This document shows positions 36,069 through 48,513 of a stretch of DNA of 64,000 nucleotides, in pieces. Below the pieces are notes generated by a model. That model was given only the letters and a program-made list of their open reading frames with translations. It made no database searches and had not been told where the DNA came from. The translations under genes and the position numbers were made by a program. Positions within the stretch are counted from its first letter, which is position 1; each line of letters opens with the position of its first letter. This DNA comes from Prinsepia uniflora (Eukaryota > Streptophyta > Magnoliopsida > Rosales > Rosaceae): assembly GCA_032719365.1 (NCBI GenBank), contig CM064872.1, positions 46,422,252 through 46,486,251 of the forward strand. The letters run 5' to 3'.

Positions 36069-36731
36069 TGGGTTTTCGATCACTTCGAGATTGATCGAAG
36101 AAAGAAAATGATTTGATCCACCTTGTTGTAGAAATACAATGATGATAATTGGTAATTATTTGAAGAAAAAAAACTTAAAAAAATAAAATGAAAGCAAATA
36201 TAACTTCGTCCCTTCGAAGGAGAAAGAGCGAGGAAGGGAGACGGAATTTGCACCACAAGCAAAGCAAAGTAACAAACCTCAAACGACTCAAAATACCTCA
36301 AAGTGGGGAACTTCCATTGGCAGGGAGTCCGCGTTTCAAGAAGCAGACTATCGCAGCCTGTTTATGAACCTGCAAATTTTCTTCATGTTCCATTTTATTG
36401 TCTTTGTTTCTGTCTTCAATATAATTTAGTTATTTATATCCGATTAAATTTTTTGTAATTTATTTAACCCAAAATAAAAAATAGTCAGATTAAATTTGTC
36501 GTAATTCAATGATGTTAGTTAGATGTCAGCACGAATCTATTAAAATCGCTAATCGATACGCTTTAAATTGTTATTTATTCGACGGTTTAGGTTTGATTGA
36601 ATAAAAGTCAAACAGTTTGAGAATTCAAACCGTTCTGTTAGTAAATCCGTTAATAGAAATTTGGATTTGAATTTTCATTTTCATTTTAAAAATTCGTTAA
36701 ATTCAAATCAGACTTTAAGGAATATATTAAT
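36069..36731. promoter_or_regulatory. Upstream region of the PLD gene
   Basis: The 660 bp between the PLD start codon and the gypsy LTR should hold the 5' UTR and proximal promoter on the minus strand. The part near 36250-36360 is mixed in composition; from 36370 on it is AT-rich. No TATA box or other site could be assigned with confidence. The whole promoter beyond 660 bp is retrotransposon. Confidence 0.4.
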
Positions 36732-39023
36732 TGACAGTATCCGTCCCGAAAGAACTTTGATAACCGTGTCCCGGTCCTGCTCCTGTCTGACAAGTCAACT
36801 GATGTTCCGAAAACACCATTAACACCTGTCAGACAAGGGATAATTGTACTAACTCCTGTTCATCTCTCCACCTTTCAGTCCGCCCTGATCTGCGAGTCAT
36901 GGCCTAAAGGGTCATCAAAATATGAAAGGTTTGCCTGGATAAAAATAACATCATTTGAAAAAAAAAACATTTCAAAAACAATTCTTTCCCCTCCATCTTA
37001 AAACATGTCTGCATACAGTAAAACACATGAACAACCAGCTCTCAAGCCAAATCACATGAAGACCATCAGTACACAACCATCAACATCAAACCAGTTATAA
37101 TGACCATTAACAACAGTACTAGTCGCCAGCACTCAAATATCAATCGTAATAATCAAACAGCACTACTCATAAGTTCATAGACATCAATCACAACATCACA
37201 ATATCAGCACTACTCACAAGTGCACAATCAATCACATGGGCACTACGCATAGGAAACCAACAAGCCACATTCTCGGGATCAGACACATCTGGGCTCAACC
37301 CCCGATATTAGTCACATCTGGGCGACACATACTCAGGATCAGATGCATCCGAGCGGTAAATTCAGACTCAATCGCATTCGAGAAGATAGCATACCATGAA
37401 AACATCTCACAAAGCCAACCACTAGGTTTTCACAAAGTCCTCAAATCAAAACCAAGTCAAACCATTTCCAAATAGGGTCTCAAGCTCAAAACATCTTCCA
37501 ACACGGTCTCAAGCCCAAAACATCATTTCCATGAAATCATCGTGAAAATTTATCCATAAATCTGAAACCATAAATTCAATCATATATTCTCATTTGATTC
37601 CAAATCCAAGTGAAAATCATCTTTAAAATAGGGTCCGAGCCCAAAACACCATTTTCACGCAAATTCGTAAAATCATTCATAAACCAACAATTAAGTACAC
37701 CAAATCCTCAAGTAATGACCTCAAATCATCATTCAAATCATTGCAACTCAAATCATGCAATAAATCATGGAAAACATTTACTATGCGTGCATCATAGTTT
37801 ATAAAACTAATGTCCACTCACACATCGTCTACGCAGTTCGATTCTGAGCCGTACGCTCCTTCGTAATTTCCATGAACTACCAATCCTATCAAAAACCATT
37901 ATCAAGGGTCACGAACATCCAAAGCAAACTTACAATATAATCTTAATTTTTCGGGATTTAAATACGTATTAAAAACGTATACGTACGTTTCAGACACACA
38001 AAACTATATCGAAACGATATCCGATTAACTCCAACCCTGTGTTAAAATGTTCCTCACATCAATTATACTAAAAGTCATGTTGACCATACCTCGAGAATCG
38101 TGCCTATGCGCCTAGCACTATTCATCATCTCCCTCACTTGTTTCCTGCAAAATGGGTCGTTCGACCGGATTTTTTACCCGACTTCAATTCCAATTAATTG
38201 TCCATGATTTCTCGATTCTAATCAACCCAAAACCAACATAGAAAACTTCTAAAAATAATTATGAGTCCACTTTGATTCAACTTACCTCAAAATGATCGAA
38301 CTCATGCTTGAAAATTTCAAGGCATCGCGGGTACTGTTCTTGGTCTGTTATTCATTGATTCCTTTCCAATTCGTAATGGTTTGGTTCGTATGAATCCCAG
38401 AAAGCTTAATTGAAGCTTAATTTCAACAATCAATGTCAAAATTCAAAGATCAATTCCCAAAATTCCAAGTTCTATGTTTCAGGTTGTGGGTCTGTTTCGA
38501 GTTTTATGTTCATCCTCTCAATTTCGTTCCTTTCTCTTCGTTCATCTCACTCTCTAACTCTGTGTTTCTCAAACAGTTGTTGTGTGGATCAATCAAACTC
38601 ATTTTGGTTTTGATCCATTTGCTCCAAGCACACACACACACACAGGTACCATTTTTATTCAAACCAATACACCTCTGCACATACTAATGCCACTAATCCC
38701 ATCCAAAATGTGACAGGTGTCACACACCCACCACACATCTGCTCACTCGCCAAAATAGTAAAAAGACCATTTTTCCCTTTTAGCACAAATTACCAAAATG
38801 CCCCTAGCCTTCCTAGACCTGTAACAAATCCGTCTGAACTCCAATTATGGCGTGTCGCTTGTCTATGGACTCAGCGTCTCGAGACCTACACAATGGTCCT
38901 TACAAAAAATAAAAAAATATTCTGAACAAAAAGTCAACTTTTGACCACTTAAATGAGGGGTAAAATAGTCATTTGCATTTCAAATTCTTGAAATTTCCTT
39001 TTTCAAATTTGTGGGGTGTCACA
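36732..39023 (-). repeat. 3' LTR of a gypsy element (copy F)
   Basis: On the minus strand it begins TGTGACACCCC at 39023 and ends GGGACGGATACTGTCA at 36732 (2292 bp). The bases before it (39040-39024) read CTTTAAGAGGGATAGAT, a polypurine tract, and before that a GAATTTCGAGGATGAAATCC phrase that closes many Ty3/gypsy pol genes. It is therefore a 3' LTR and not a solo LTR. GTCCACTCACACA near 37811 is kept, while the partner word near 36930 is decayed. It stands 660 bp upstream of the PLD start codon. Confidence 0.8.
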
Positions 39024-39463
39024 ATCTATCCCTCTTAAAGGATTTCATCCTCGAAATTCAAACTTAGCTCTCCAAAAACTATGGAGATTAATTCCACATT
39101 AGTAACACTAGTTCCCACTTAAACCCTCGTTCAACATTAAGAACAACTGATACCTCAACTCTCTGACTCCTCCCAAGTCCTGGTCTTATTTTACGACTCC
39201 TTCCAAGTCCAATTTCAACATTCACAGTCCATACCACTACTGGCATATCTAGATACCTAGCAAAACACCGTTGGGCACACATCCTATCAAGGATTTCCCA
39301 TCACACATTAAAACTCAAAAACTCACTCTAACCGAGGAATTCATTCAACTATCTCATCCGAGTCCAACTTGACCATCCATGTTTCGTTTCAAACCTCAAG
39401 GCTCGTTCATTATTTGGACCCACACAAATCCTACACTACTGAAGTGCAGTATTCGACATACTA
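39024..39463 (-). pseudogene. Remnant of gypsy internal region (3' end of pol)
   Basis: On the minus strand the last 20 codons read approximately GELSLNFEDEIL before the polypurine tract, the typical end of a chromovirus-like gypsy pol gene. The rest is too degraded to assign. The remainder of the internal region is missing. Another LTR begins at 39464. Confidence 0.5.
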
Positions 39464-41839
39464 TGTAATGACCTGTTCCGGAAACCGAGATTAGATTAGT
39501 GGTTAATGACGGATTAGTGGAATTTATCAGTGATTAGTTGGGTACTTTCGGACGAACGGTGCGAAATGAAGATTTTGCCCCTAGAATGGGCAAAATGTTG
39601 ACTTTTAGTTAGGGCTACCAAACGAACGTTGGTCAATGACTGTGACGTAGTTCGGGACGTCACGAGTTCATAGACAAGTGCCACGTCCGATTCCGACATT
39701 CAAGGAAGAAGTTATGTTGTTTGGAAGTTCGAGGGTATTTTTGTAATTTGGTTGAAAATGGGCAAACTTTTACCTTTTCATACGACGTGGATTTTTTTCA
39801 CGCATTTCGCTCCCCTGAGTACAATGACAGGCGGCACGCTATCATCGGACTTCGGACGACTCAGATATTGGTCTAAACACGCTAGGGGCAAAATGGTAAT
39901 TTGTGCGAAAAAAGGCATTTTGGTCCTTTTGTTGACTGAGGATTTGTGCTAGTGAGCAAATGACACTTGGCTTGCCTTAAAATTGGTGTCCACAGAGATT
40001 GGGACACCTGGCCCTCTTTGGATGGCTGTGGAAACATCTCTCACCGCCTCACGATTGTTTTAAAAAATGGTGCAATGGTCACACGGTTTTGGCCGTGAAG
40101 AACAGAGATAGTGAGCCTTAACCCCTACATACCCTTTCAATCCTCATCAATTGTCCATGATGTATGAAGGACAAAGTGAAAAGGAGTTGGGACAATGATA
40201 CTAGGGGTCACGGCTAGGCACGACGGCGGCAGTAAGTGACAGGTCCCGCGAAATACCTTGTTTTGGTTCAAATGGCAATTTGACTTTTAGGGACGAGATG
40301 GTTGTATTGGTTATTAGGGGGATGATCAGAAGGGTCAGACAAGTCGATTGAGACCAAGTTCGAGGCTTGTCGTGGACGGTGGCCATGGAATTCGAAAAAT
40401 GGTACGTTTCATTCAAAAATGGTAATGTGAGTTTTAGACATTGTAAATCGATATTGATGATTGGGAGTTGTATCTGGAGGTCCTAGAGACTGTTTGGGAT
40501 CAAAAGCAAGGAAGGTGGTGGCCGGGAACGTGAGGATATAGGGATCGAAGGAAGGTCGGTCGTTCTGCAAATCAGGAAGGTATTTTCTCGTGCCCAAATC
40601 GATGTTTTGACACTGTAGGTAGATAGGGAATCAATAGACGAAGCTAATAGGATTAAAATGGTTGAAATCAGACTGAAAATGGATGTTGAACCGCCCTCGC
40701 CAGTTTGGCTGGACCGGACCGATCCGGACCCGGTTTGACAGAGGTTGAAGATGAACAGTGCCGGCATGTGAGGACCACGCACAACCCCTTTGGGAGGCGC
40801 GTGGGGGCGCGTGGCACATCTTCTGAGGAAGGTTTCAACACGACTTTTAATGTAATCGATGTAAAGAATATTTTGGGATTGGTTTCGAGTCAATCAGACA
40901 TCGTCTCGATATGTTTTGGGATGTCCGAAGGTTTAAAGGCTCGGTTAAAAATAGTTAAAAATTCGGAAAAATTACGGGGTTTTAGTAGAAGCTTAATGAA
41001 GTAGTTAGTGACCTTAGTATGTGATATGTACAGGCCCGGGAAGGCCTGATATAGTTTTTTGAGTTTAAAGACTCGTTGGAAGGCCTGATATGTGGTTTTG
41101 AGTTTAAAGACTCGTTGATATCCCGGGCAGGCCTGATGCACATGTGTTTTGAGTTTAAAGACTTGGTGCTTCAGATCCAGCAAATTGATTGACTTGATTT
41201 CCTATTGATTTTCTTGTGGTTTTTAGATGTTTTGGGCAGAGCCCGGATGTTTTGGATATGTGGTTTTCAGATGTTTTGGGCAGCGGCCCGGATGTTTTGG
41301 ATGTTATGGATTTTGGGCTGAGTTCCCGTACTTTGATGATAATTTATGATTTTGAGCTGAGGCCCTGGATTTGAGAAACAGGATTTGATTAAAGAAATGC
41401 TTTCTGGTCTTTCATAAATGGTTCTATTATCTTGAAAATGGAATGGTTTTATGAAACGGTTTTCTGACTATGGACTTGAAACGGTTTTCGAATGCATGCA
41501 TTGGTTTTGCTTGGAGGGTATAAATGTCTGTTCTTATGAAATGTTTATTGAACTTATTATTTATTTTTGTCCACTCACAGTCTTTTATGCTTTCGATACC
41601 CTGCAGGTTGATGCGGTACGGGCTGTTTAGATAGAGACGAAGACATCACACACGCGATCCACAGTGTTGCTGCGAGCTCTAGTTAACTTATGTTGATTTC
41701 GGATGACGTTGACCTGGAATCCCTTGTCTGGCTTGCGTGTTCCACGGAGGTTGAACGAGTGTTTAGCCTTCGTGTCGCATGCAGAATAGACGAGAGCATG
41801 ACTTATCCCTTAATCCCGGATTGGGGGTGGGTCGTGTCA
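39464..41839 (+). mobile_element. Large LTR (copy G), partly deleted
   Basis: It starts TGTAATGACCTGTTCCGG and ends GGGTGGGTCGTGTCA (2376 bp). It lacks the left inverted word and its surroundings, because GTGATATGTACAGG is joined directly to a GGCCTGATAT repeat. The right word GTCCACTCACA is at 41569-41579. The bases on either side (TACTA, TCTGA) do not match, so the original duplication is lost or one end was rearranged. It carries no coding region. Confidence 0.7.
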
Positions 41840-42233
41840 TCTGACCCTCAATCCAGTGTCAATTCTATCCCGAAGTCTATCCCGGAATCTCATATACCCT
41901 TGTATACTCGTCTCGCTACTGGGCCGTGCACAGGGCTCCCGTATTGGAGGCATGACATGAACAACGCAATCAGTACAACACTGCTCTGATACCAACTTGA
42001 CAGAACCTATCCCGAAATGACGTTGATAACTGTGCCCTGATCCTGTTCCTGTTTGACAAGTCAAATGATGTTCCGAAAACATCCTCAACACCTGTCAGAC
42101 AAGGATGATTGAATTGACTCCCGCTCATGCCTCCACCTGTCAATCTGCCCTAATCTGCATGTCACGGCCTGAAGGGTCATCAAAATATAAAAGACGTGAG
42201 TGGACAAAAATAACATCATTTGAGGGGTTTTGA
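41840..42233 (-). repeat. 5' leader, PBS and truncated 5' LTR of the gypsy remnant
   Basis: On the minus strand an LTR fragment ending GGGATAGGTTCTGTCA (42233-41998) is followed within 4 bases by TGGTATCAGAGC (41994-41983), complementary to initiator tRNA-Met, and by about 140 bp of leader. It belongs with the 3' LTR at 36732-39023, so the element has lost nearly its whole coding region. The LTR fragment ends abruptly at about 42233, where a piece of opposite orientation begins. Confidence 0.75.
41983..41994 (-). other. Primer binding site (initiator tRNA-Met)
   Basis: TGGTATCAGAGC on the minus strand, four bases inside the LTR end. It fixes the orientation of this remnant. Confidence 0.85.
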
Positions 42234-43536
42234 GAGTTTATTTTATAGACTTATATGGATTGTTAGTGACCCTCGGATGTGATTTGGACATGCCCAGATG
42301 TTTCGAAAACTTTATATTGGCTTACGACTTGGGTTTTGAGCGCATAGGATGTACCATGTGTGAATGGACTTTGATTTATAAATGATGCATGCAATATGTT
42401 TTAATGTCTTATGATCATGGTTTGAAATGCAATGATTTCATAGTGATTTGAATGATGATTTGTGGATTTAATTGTCGGTTTCTAAAAGATTCTACAGATT
42501 TTTTGCGTGAAAATGGCATTTTGGGCTTGAGACCCATTTGGATAATGAAATGATTTTGGTATTTATGAACTGATGTTTCGGGCTTGTGACCCTGTTGGAA
42601 TGTTGTTTAACTCCGAGTGTGAGTCTATGTGAATTTGAAAGAAATGATGTGATTTATGAAATAAGTGTTGGGCACTGTTTAAGACGATTTGTGGAAACTA
42701 TGTATTAGGCTGAGACCCTACATGAAACGCATGGTTTGGTTTGATAAATGTTTTCACTAGACCATCCTCCGTGATATTGATGTGACTCCGATAGGAATGT
42801 GTTTCCCCGAAGAAGAACTCCAGTTGTGAATATGTTTCCCTAAAGCAGTCCCTATGATATGTTACCCTAAAGCAGTCCCTATGATATGTTACTCGCCTCT
42901 AGGATGCGTTGTGTCCCCCCTGGAGAGGTCACGATGCACTGCTTGTTGTCTAGCAACCGTGGGAGGCTCGACTCAGGAGTGCTTATGATGTATGATATCG
43001 GTCGTTGATATATTCATGACAATATGAACGGCGGCTGCTGATTTGTTCAAAGCGACGTGCTCGGAGGTGAGCTGTCTTGGAGCTTATTTGCACGCGTTGC
43101 ACGAATGACATGACTGATGATGATATGAGATGAGATCAATGATGGATACGAGGATTGGTCATATTTTTTAGTATTGCTTTATGTCCAGATGTTTTCACGT
43201 ATTTGATTTTGAAAAGAAACATAACTTGTTTAAGAAAGCATTTGTTTATATATGTTTTCTGATATGCATGCATGCTATTAATTGGAGGGTATAAATTTAT
43301 TTTCCCAAAATGTTTTTGAAACTATTTATTTTTATCCACTCACAATTTTAATGGTTTTGATACCACTTAGGTTGATTGCGGAAGCGGGCTGTAGTAAAGG
43401 TCAAGGCATCACATGAAGCTGCGTACTCTGGAAACCCTTGAATGGGTCACAGTATTATCCCTGGTCTGACACAAGGTGTCAGACGGGAGCAGGTCATCCC
43501 ACATTAATCTTGAGGGATTAGGGATAGGTCATGTCA
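42234..43536 (+). mobile_element. Large LTR fragment (copy H)
   Basis: It enters the family in its middle (GGGGTTTTGAGAG) and ends GGGATAGGTCATGTCA. It has TGTGAATGGAC near 42361 and ATCCACTCACA near 43336, then TTGATACCACTTAGG. A perfect 9-bp hairpin GTCTGACAC-AAG-GTGTCAGAC lies at 43464-43484. The 5' half is missing. A repeated phrase CCCTAAAGCAGTCCCTATGA lies at 42837-42885. Confidence 0.75.
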
Positions 43537-44033
43537 CAAGGGCCCTAGGTAGACTGATAGTTATGCATACCTAAACGGGGTATGTCATTTTAACCTATAG
43601 AATGAATGTTGAGGTGATTTTAACCTTCGTGATTGGCCTACTTAGGGATAAAACGAGTTTAGAGCTTGTGAGTGGGTTGATTTGTCGGGTGATTTGACTC
43701 AGCGACAAGTGTGAATGGACCCCCTTCCCTAAACCTATGATTTTACATTGTTTATTACTCGCACGTTTTATGATGTTTGCACACATTGCATTGCATATTA
43801 GTACATGGATGAGTATGTATAGTTGTATGTATTGAGTCACACATTACATTGCATATTAGTACATGGGGCATTAATGAGAGAGTTTAGGGTCCGCTTAGGA
43901 GTCGCTGGTATCTAGTACTTGTTTGTAGGTTACAAATCAGTCTTTCACATGATCGTTCACCTGCGCTACTCGCACCCAGTCCTTCACGTGGTCGTGGTAC
44001 GCGAGTAGGATACCTAGTTTTATGTACCGAGTA
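43537..44033 (+). repeat. Left part of another LTR-like repeat (copy K)
   Basis: The sequence continues at 51970 once copy I is removed. It has GTGTGAATGGAC near 43719, the same word found in the large LTRs, and a duplicated phrase TGCATATTAGTACATGG (43791 and 43849). Neither end could be defined. It is probably a distant member of the same LTR family. Confidence 0.5.
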
Positions 44034-45682
44034 TGAGATGACACGACCCATCTCGATCCTCCTAGATTACCGTGGGATGTGTCATGCTCCTGTCTAGCAC
44101 TGCGTACCAGACTAGGGATACAACCATAACCCGATCGAGGTTACCCGAAGTGCACAGTGATTTCCAGAGTATGCAACGCCATGTGATGTCTCGGTCTCTG
44201 CTACAGCCCGCATCCGCGATCAACATGAAGGGTATAAAAACATAAAAAACTATGAGTGGACAAAAACAATCATTTTATAAAAACACTTTATCGAAAAGAC
44301 GTTTATACCCTCCACTTTAAAAGCATGCATGCATATCATAAAATAATATTTTTAAATACTTTTCTCAAAAAGCAAATCACATTGCTTTTCAAATCAAATA
44401 TAGTGAAAAATGCTTCTCAACCGAAGTCATTTTCTCACTAGGGTCCCAACCCAAAACAAACTCGCATAGGGTCTCAGCCTAAATAAAAGCACGTGGGACC
44501 TCAGCCCAACCATAAAACCATGTGGGATATCAGCCCATCATAAAACCATGTGGGATCTCAGCCCATCATAAAAGCATTTGGGATCTTAGCCCATCATTAT
44601 CATCAATCACGATTCCAATCCCATCACGCGTGCCCATAAGCTCCAGGACTGCTCTGATCTTGAGCATGTCGTCGTGAACACATCACCAATCGATAATCAC
44701 CAGATCGCCGTGAACATATCATGGACCGATCTCATATATCGCACTCCTGAGTCGAGCCTCCCTCGGCTGCCGCTTCTCTCGGCTGCTCGACAGCAGGCGC
44801 ATCGTGACCTCTCCTTACCTCAGAGGCGAGCATTATCTCCAGAGTGTTCTCCAGGGAAACATATTCACAACCGGAGACCCTCTAATAAAATCCAAGTCTT
44901 TAAACTCAAAATCATAGGGACACAAGCCCGAATATCATCAATAGGGTCACAAGCCCGAAAACAGTGTTTATCAACACTTCATAACCTAGGATTCCTCGAA
45001 TCCTATCAAATTCACAACTAGTTTTCATGCCCGAAATATATTTCATAAATCCAGGATTCCTTGAATCCTTGCAAATCCACAACTGGGTCTCATCCCCGAA
45101 TCATAACTAGATCACAACCCGATATATCTCACGTTTGACTATACTCTAATTCAAACCATAAATCAACTGGGTCATACGCCCAAAAGATATTTCTAACTCT
45201 GAAAATCATTTCGTTATTCAAATCATTTTCCAAATAACCTTTGACTGTCGTCCAAGTCAAGTTCCATATTCAACTAGGACACATGTCCGAATCTCTATTT
45301 CACGTATCTCCGTAAAATCATTAAAAATCGTCAATCAATCCTCAGTTTCACACTTCTCCATGAAACCATCAAAATAATATAAAACACATGCATATATAAA
45401 ACTTCGCCGAAGCTCAAACATTATATAAAATATAAATCTCGAAATACGTGCATATTAGTATTTTCTATGAAAATGCCCAATTATAGTCAAAACATGTGTA
45501 GCCAACGCATCTAAACAATGTTCATAAAACATATAAAATATTTATGCATGCATCATATTTATAAAGAAAAATTCTACTCAAAGACGGTACATGTTGCGCG
45601 CTCCGAAACCCGCATCGTAAGCCGATCTGAAGCTAATCCACAATCTTCGGGACGTCCGAGTCTGTCCAAAGCATACACAAAG

Positions 45683-48499
45683 TGTAAGGAGCTGTCCCGA
45701 ATATCGGGATTAAATATTAATTAATTATGAATTTAGTATGATTAATCGGGGATTAATCGTGAGAAATCGGATGGACGGTGTAAAATGACCGTTTTGCCCC
45801 TAGATTTGGGTAACATGTTGACTTCAGACTCGGGGAGTCAAACATACGAGGACCGATGACCGTTATGTAGACCAGGACGTTACGAGTACGTAGACAGGCG
45901 ACACGTCCAATTCGGACGTCGAACGGGGAAGTTATGGTCACGGGATCGAAATTGGGAACTTACGTCTCGAGATTCGAATTAAATATTACTTAAATCTGGT
46001 TGGCAGATATTTTAGTGTGGGGCCCTTGGATGAGTGACACGTGTTACTCATCCCATTGGCCATCTCCCCCAAATTGTGGATCTCAATTCTGATTGGATGG
46101 TTTTTATTAAAATATAATTATATTATTATTTTATTTATTTTATATTTTTTCCTCACATTTCTCTCTCCCTCCCTGCGCATCAGTCTTCATCTTCTTTTCT
46201 TATTTTCTTCAACCATTAACCCCCAAAAATTAGCCCCTCCAAACCTCACTTAATACCTATAGACTGTGAATGAAAATGGGAGAGTGAGATGAGATGATGA
46301 TGATGGTGCTCACGGCGTCGACCGTCGTGGACGGTGGCCAAATAACCCAGGACGGTAATCTTTCGGTTCAAATTCAAGAATGGATTTTTGGAGTTTTTGA
46401 TCGATTCTAACTATTGAGATGTGTTCCTGGTGACTGTGTGGACGTATGAGGATCGAGTCCATGGCAAAAGGTGGCTGGAGGCAGGAGAACACATCAGTGG
46501 AACGACCGTGGAGGGATTTCGGTGACCTCCATTTGGACAGGTAAGCTCAAACCCAAGCCCTAAACATGATTTTGAGGTTCCTAGAAGCTAAATGAAGTCC
46601 CTAGGAAGTAGTTTTGGCCCTTGGATGTGCTTAGAGCATAGGGTGAGTTTTTGGGCCGCGAATGGTATGCTGAACCACCATGATTTAGGTTAGTTTTCGT
46701 GGATTTAATTGCATAAAACAACTCATAGGATAGATTAGAGAAGATTGGTGGAAAGAAGAAAGAAAACGAACCAAGAAAATGGCTTGAACCAGTCACACTG
46801 GTTCAGTTGGACCGACTACACAGTTGGACTGGACTGGACCAGTCCAACCGAGGTTGAAGAAGATGAACAGTCTGGCGTGTGGGCTCCACTCGCAGTGCCT
46901 TTGGGCAGGCGTGGGGGCGCGTGGTGGTATTTTTGGGGAAGTTTTCAACATGTATTTTCATTTATTCAATGTAAAGAACATTTTGGGACTGGTTTCGTGT
47001 CGATCGGACACCGTTTCGGGGTAGTTTTGGGTGTTCAAAGGTTTAAAGTCTATGAAAAATACGTTTAAAAATCCCGAAAAATTAAGGGGTTTTAATGAGA
47101 GGTTATTAAAGTAGTTAGTAACCCTATAGTATGAATCGGACAGGTTCGGATATTCCGAGGACGGTGATTTAGCCCTGGAAGGCTTATGGCACGCGTATCG
47201 AGGTGGAAGCGTAGGACGGTCTATGAGTGGACATTGTTTTTTAAACTGTGATGCATGCATAACTGTTTTATATGTTTTAAATATGTGATTTCTATGATGA
47301 TGATTGTGGTATTGGTGATTCACATATTTGCACGTATTTCAAGATGTTTTTCGTATTTGCACGTATATCAAGGTTTATGGTTATAATAATGGTTCAATGG
47401 TATGCTTTTGGATTTGGAAATATGGAATCGGGCTTGAGACCCATTTGGTTTACGAACTATCAGACTTGGAGTCTATTTAATTGAATGAGGCATCGGGTTA
47501 GGGACCTAGTTGGTTTACGAAATCGGGCATGAGGCTCAGTTGTGTTTTATGAATGTGATTTTGGATCGGGGACCCATAAATGGATTTGGATAAATGGATT
47601 TGGATTTGAGAAATCAGATTTGAGGATTACGATGGTTTTATGGAAATCCCGAGCGTAGGCCCATTTGAACGGTTTGAGATGATTTATGAAATGGGTTTCC
47701 ATATACCATTCTTATATCTATGAATTGTATCCTCCAGTCGTCTGGGACGATAGAGTAGTCATGACGCATTGCCAACAAGGGGTCACTGGACGGAGCGACC
47801 AGACCGTATATTGACTCAGGAGCAGGATTGCTAGACGTCTGGGATGTCAGACATCTGGGATGTCAGAGATTAAGTCGGGTTGAGACCCCCGGTAGCACGG
47901 GTAGCTTGGACCATGACATGACGTATGGGACGTCAGGCATTTGGGACGCCAAGCATCTGGGATGCCGAGGATTGGTACATAACGGTATTTGATGGAATTA
48001 TGATTTATGGATTTACTGGATTATGTATTTGGATTTCGGATTTATTGGATTTATGATTTGGTTTTCGGTGTTAATGGATTTGGGCAGGGACCCACATGAT
48101 TGGATTTACGGTTTTGGGTTGAGTTCCCACTTACTTGGATTTATTGTTTTGGGCTAAGACCCTAATGATTTAATTAAGTTAAATGGTTTGATTATTGGTT
48201 TTCGAATGCATGCATACTTTTTAGTGAAGGGCATAAATGTCTTCTTATAAAATGTGTTTTTATTAAACTATTGATTTTCGCCCATTCACAGTTTTTGATG
48301 GTTTTAATGCCCTTCAGGTTGATCACGGATGCGGGCTGTAGCAGAGATCGAGACATCGCACTCCTCCATTGATCATGGTGTGCTCTAGAAGCCCTGAATG
48401 GGCCGTGGTTTTGAGTTATCCCTTGTCTGACACTTCTTATCAAACGAGAGTATGACACATCCCACGATAATCCTAAGGGGATTGGGATGGGTCATGTCA
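45683..48499 (+). repeat. 5' LTR of copy J
   Basis: It starts TGTAAGGAGCTGTCCCGAAT and ends GGGATGGGTCATGTCA (2817 bp). The left inverted word is decayed to CTATGAGTGGAC (near 47220), and the right word reads GCCCATTCACA (near 48288). Several hairpin phrases lie between them, including AGACTTGGAGTCT at 47462-47474. Confidence 0.85.
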
Positions 48500-48501
48500 A
48501 G

Positions 48502-48513
48502 TGGTATCAGAGC
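48502..48513 (+). other. Primer binding site of copy J (initiator tRNA-Met)
   Basis: TGGTATCAGAGC lies two bases after the LTR end. It is the same tRNA as used by the minus-strand remnant at 41983-41994. Confidence 0.9.

Noticed and set aside
39464..41839. Target duplication for copy G
   Set aside because: The flanking 5-mers TACTA and TCTGA do not match, so no claim of a clean insertion is made.
44490..44600. CRISPR-like repeat array
   Set aside because: The units are adjacent without unique spacers of constant size and lie in a plant LTR.
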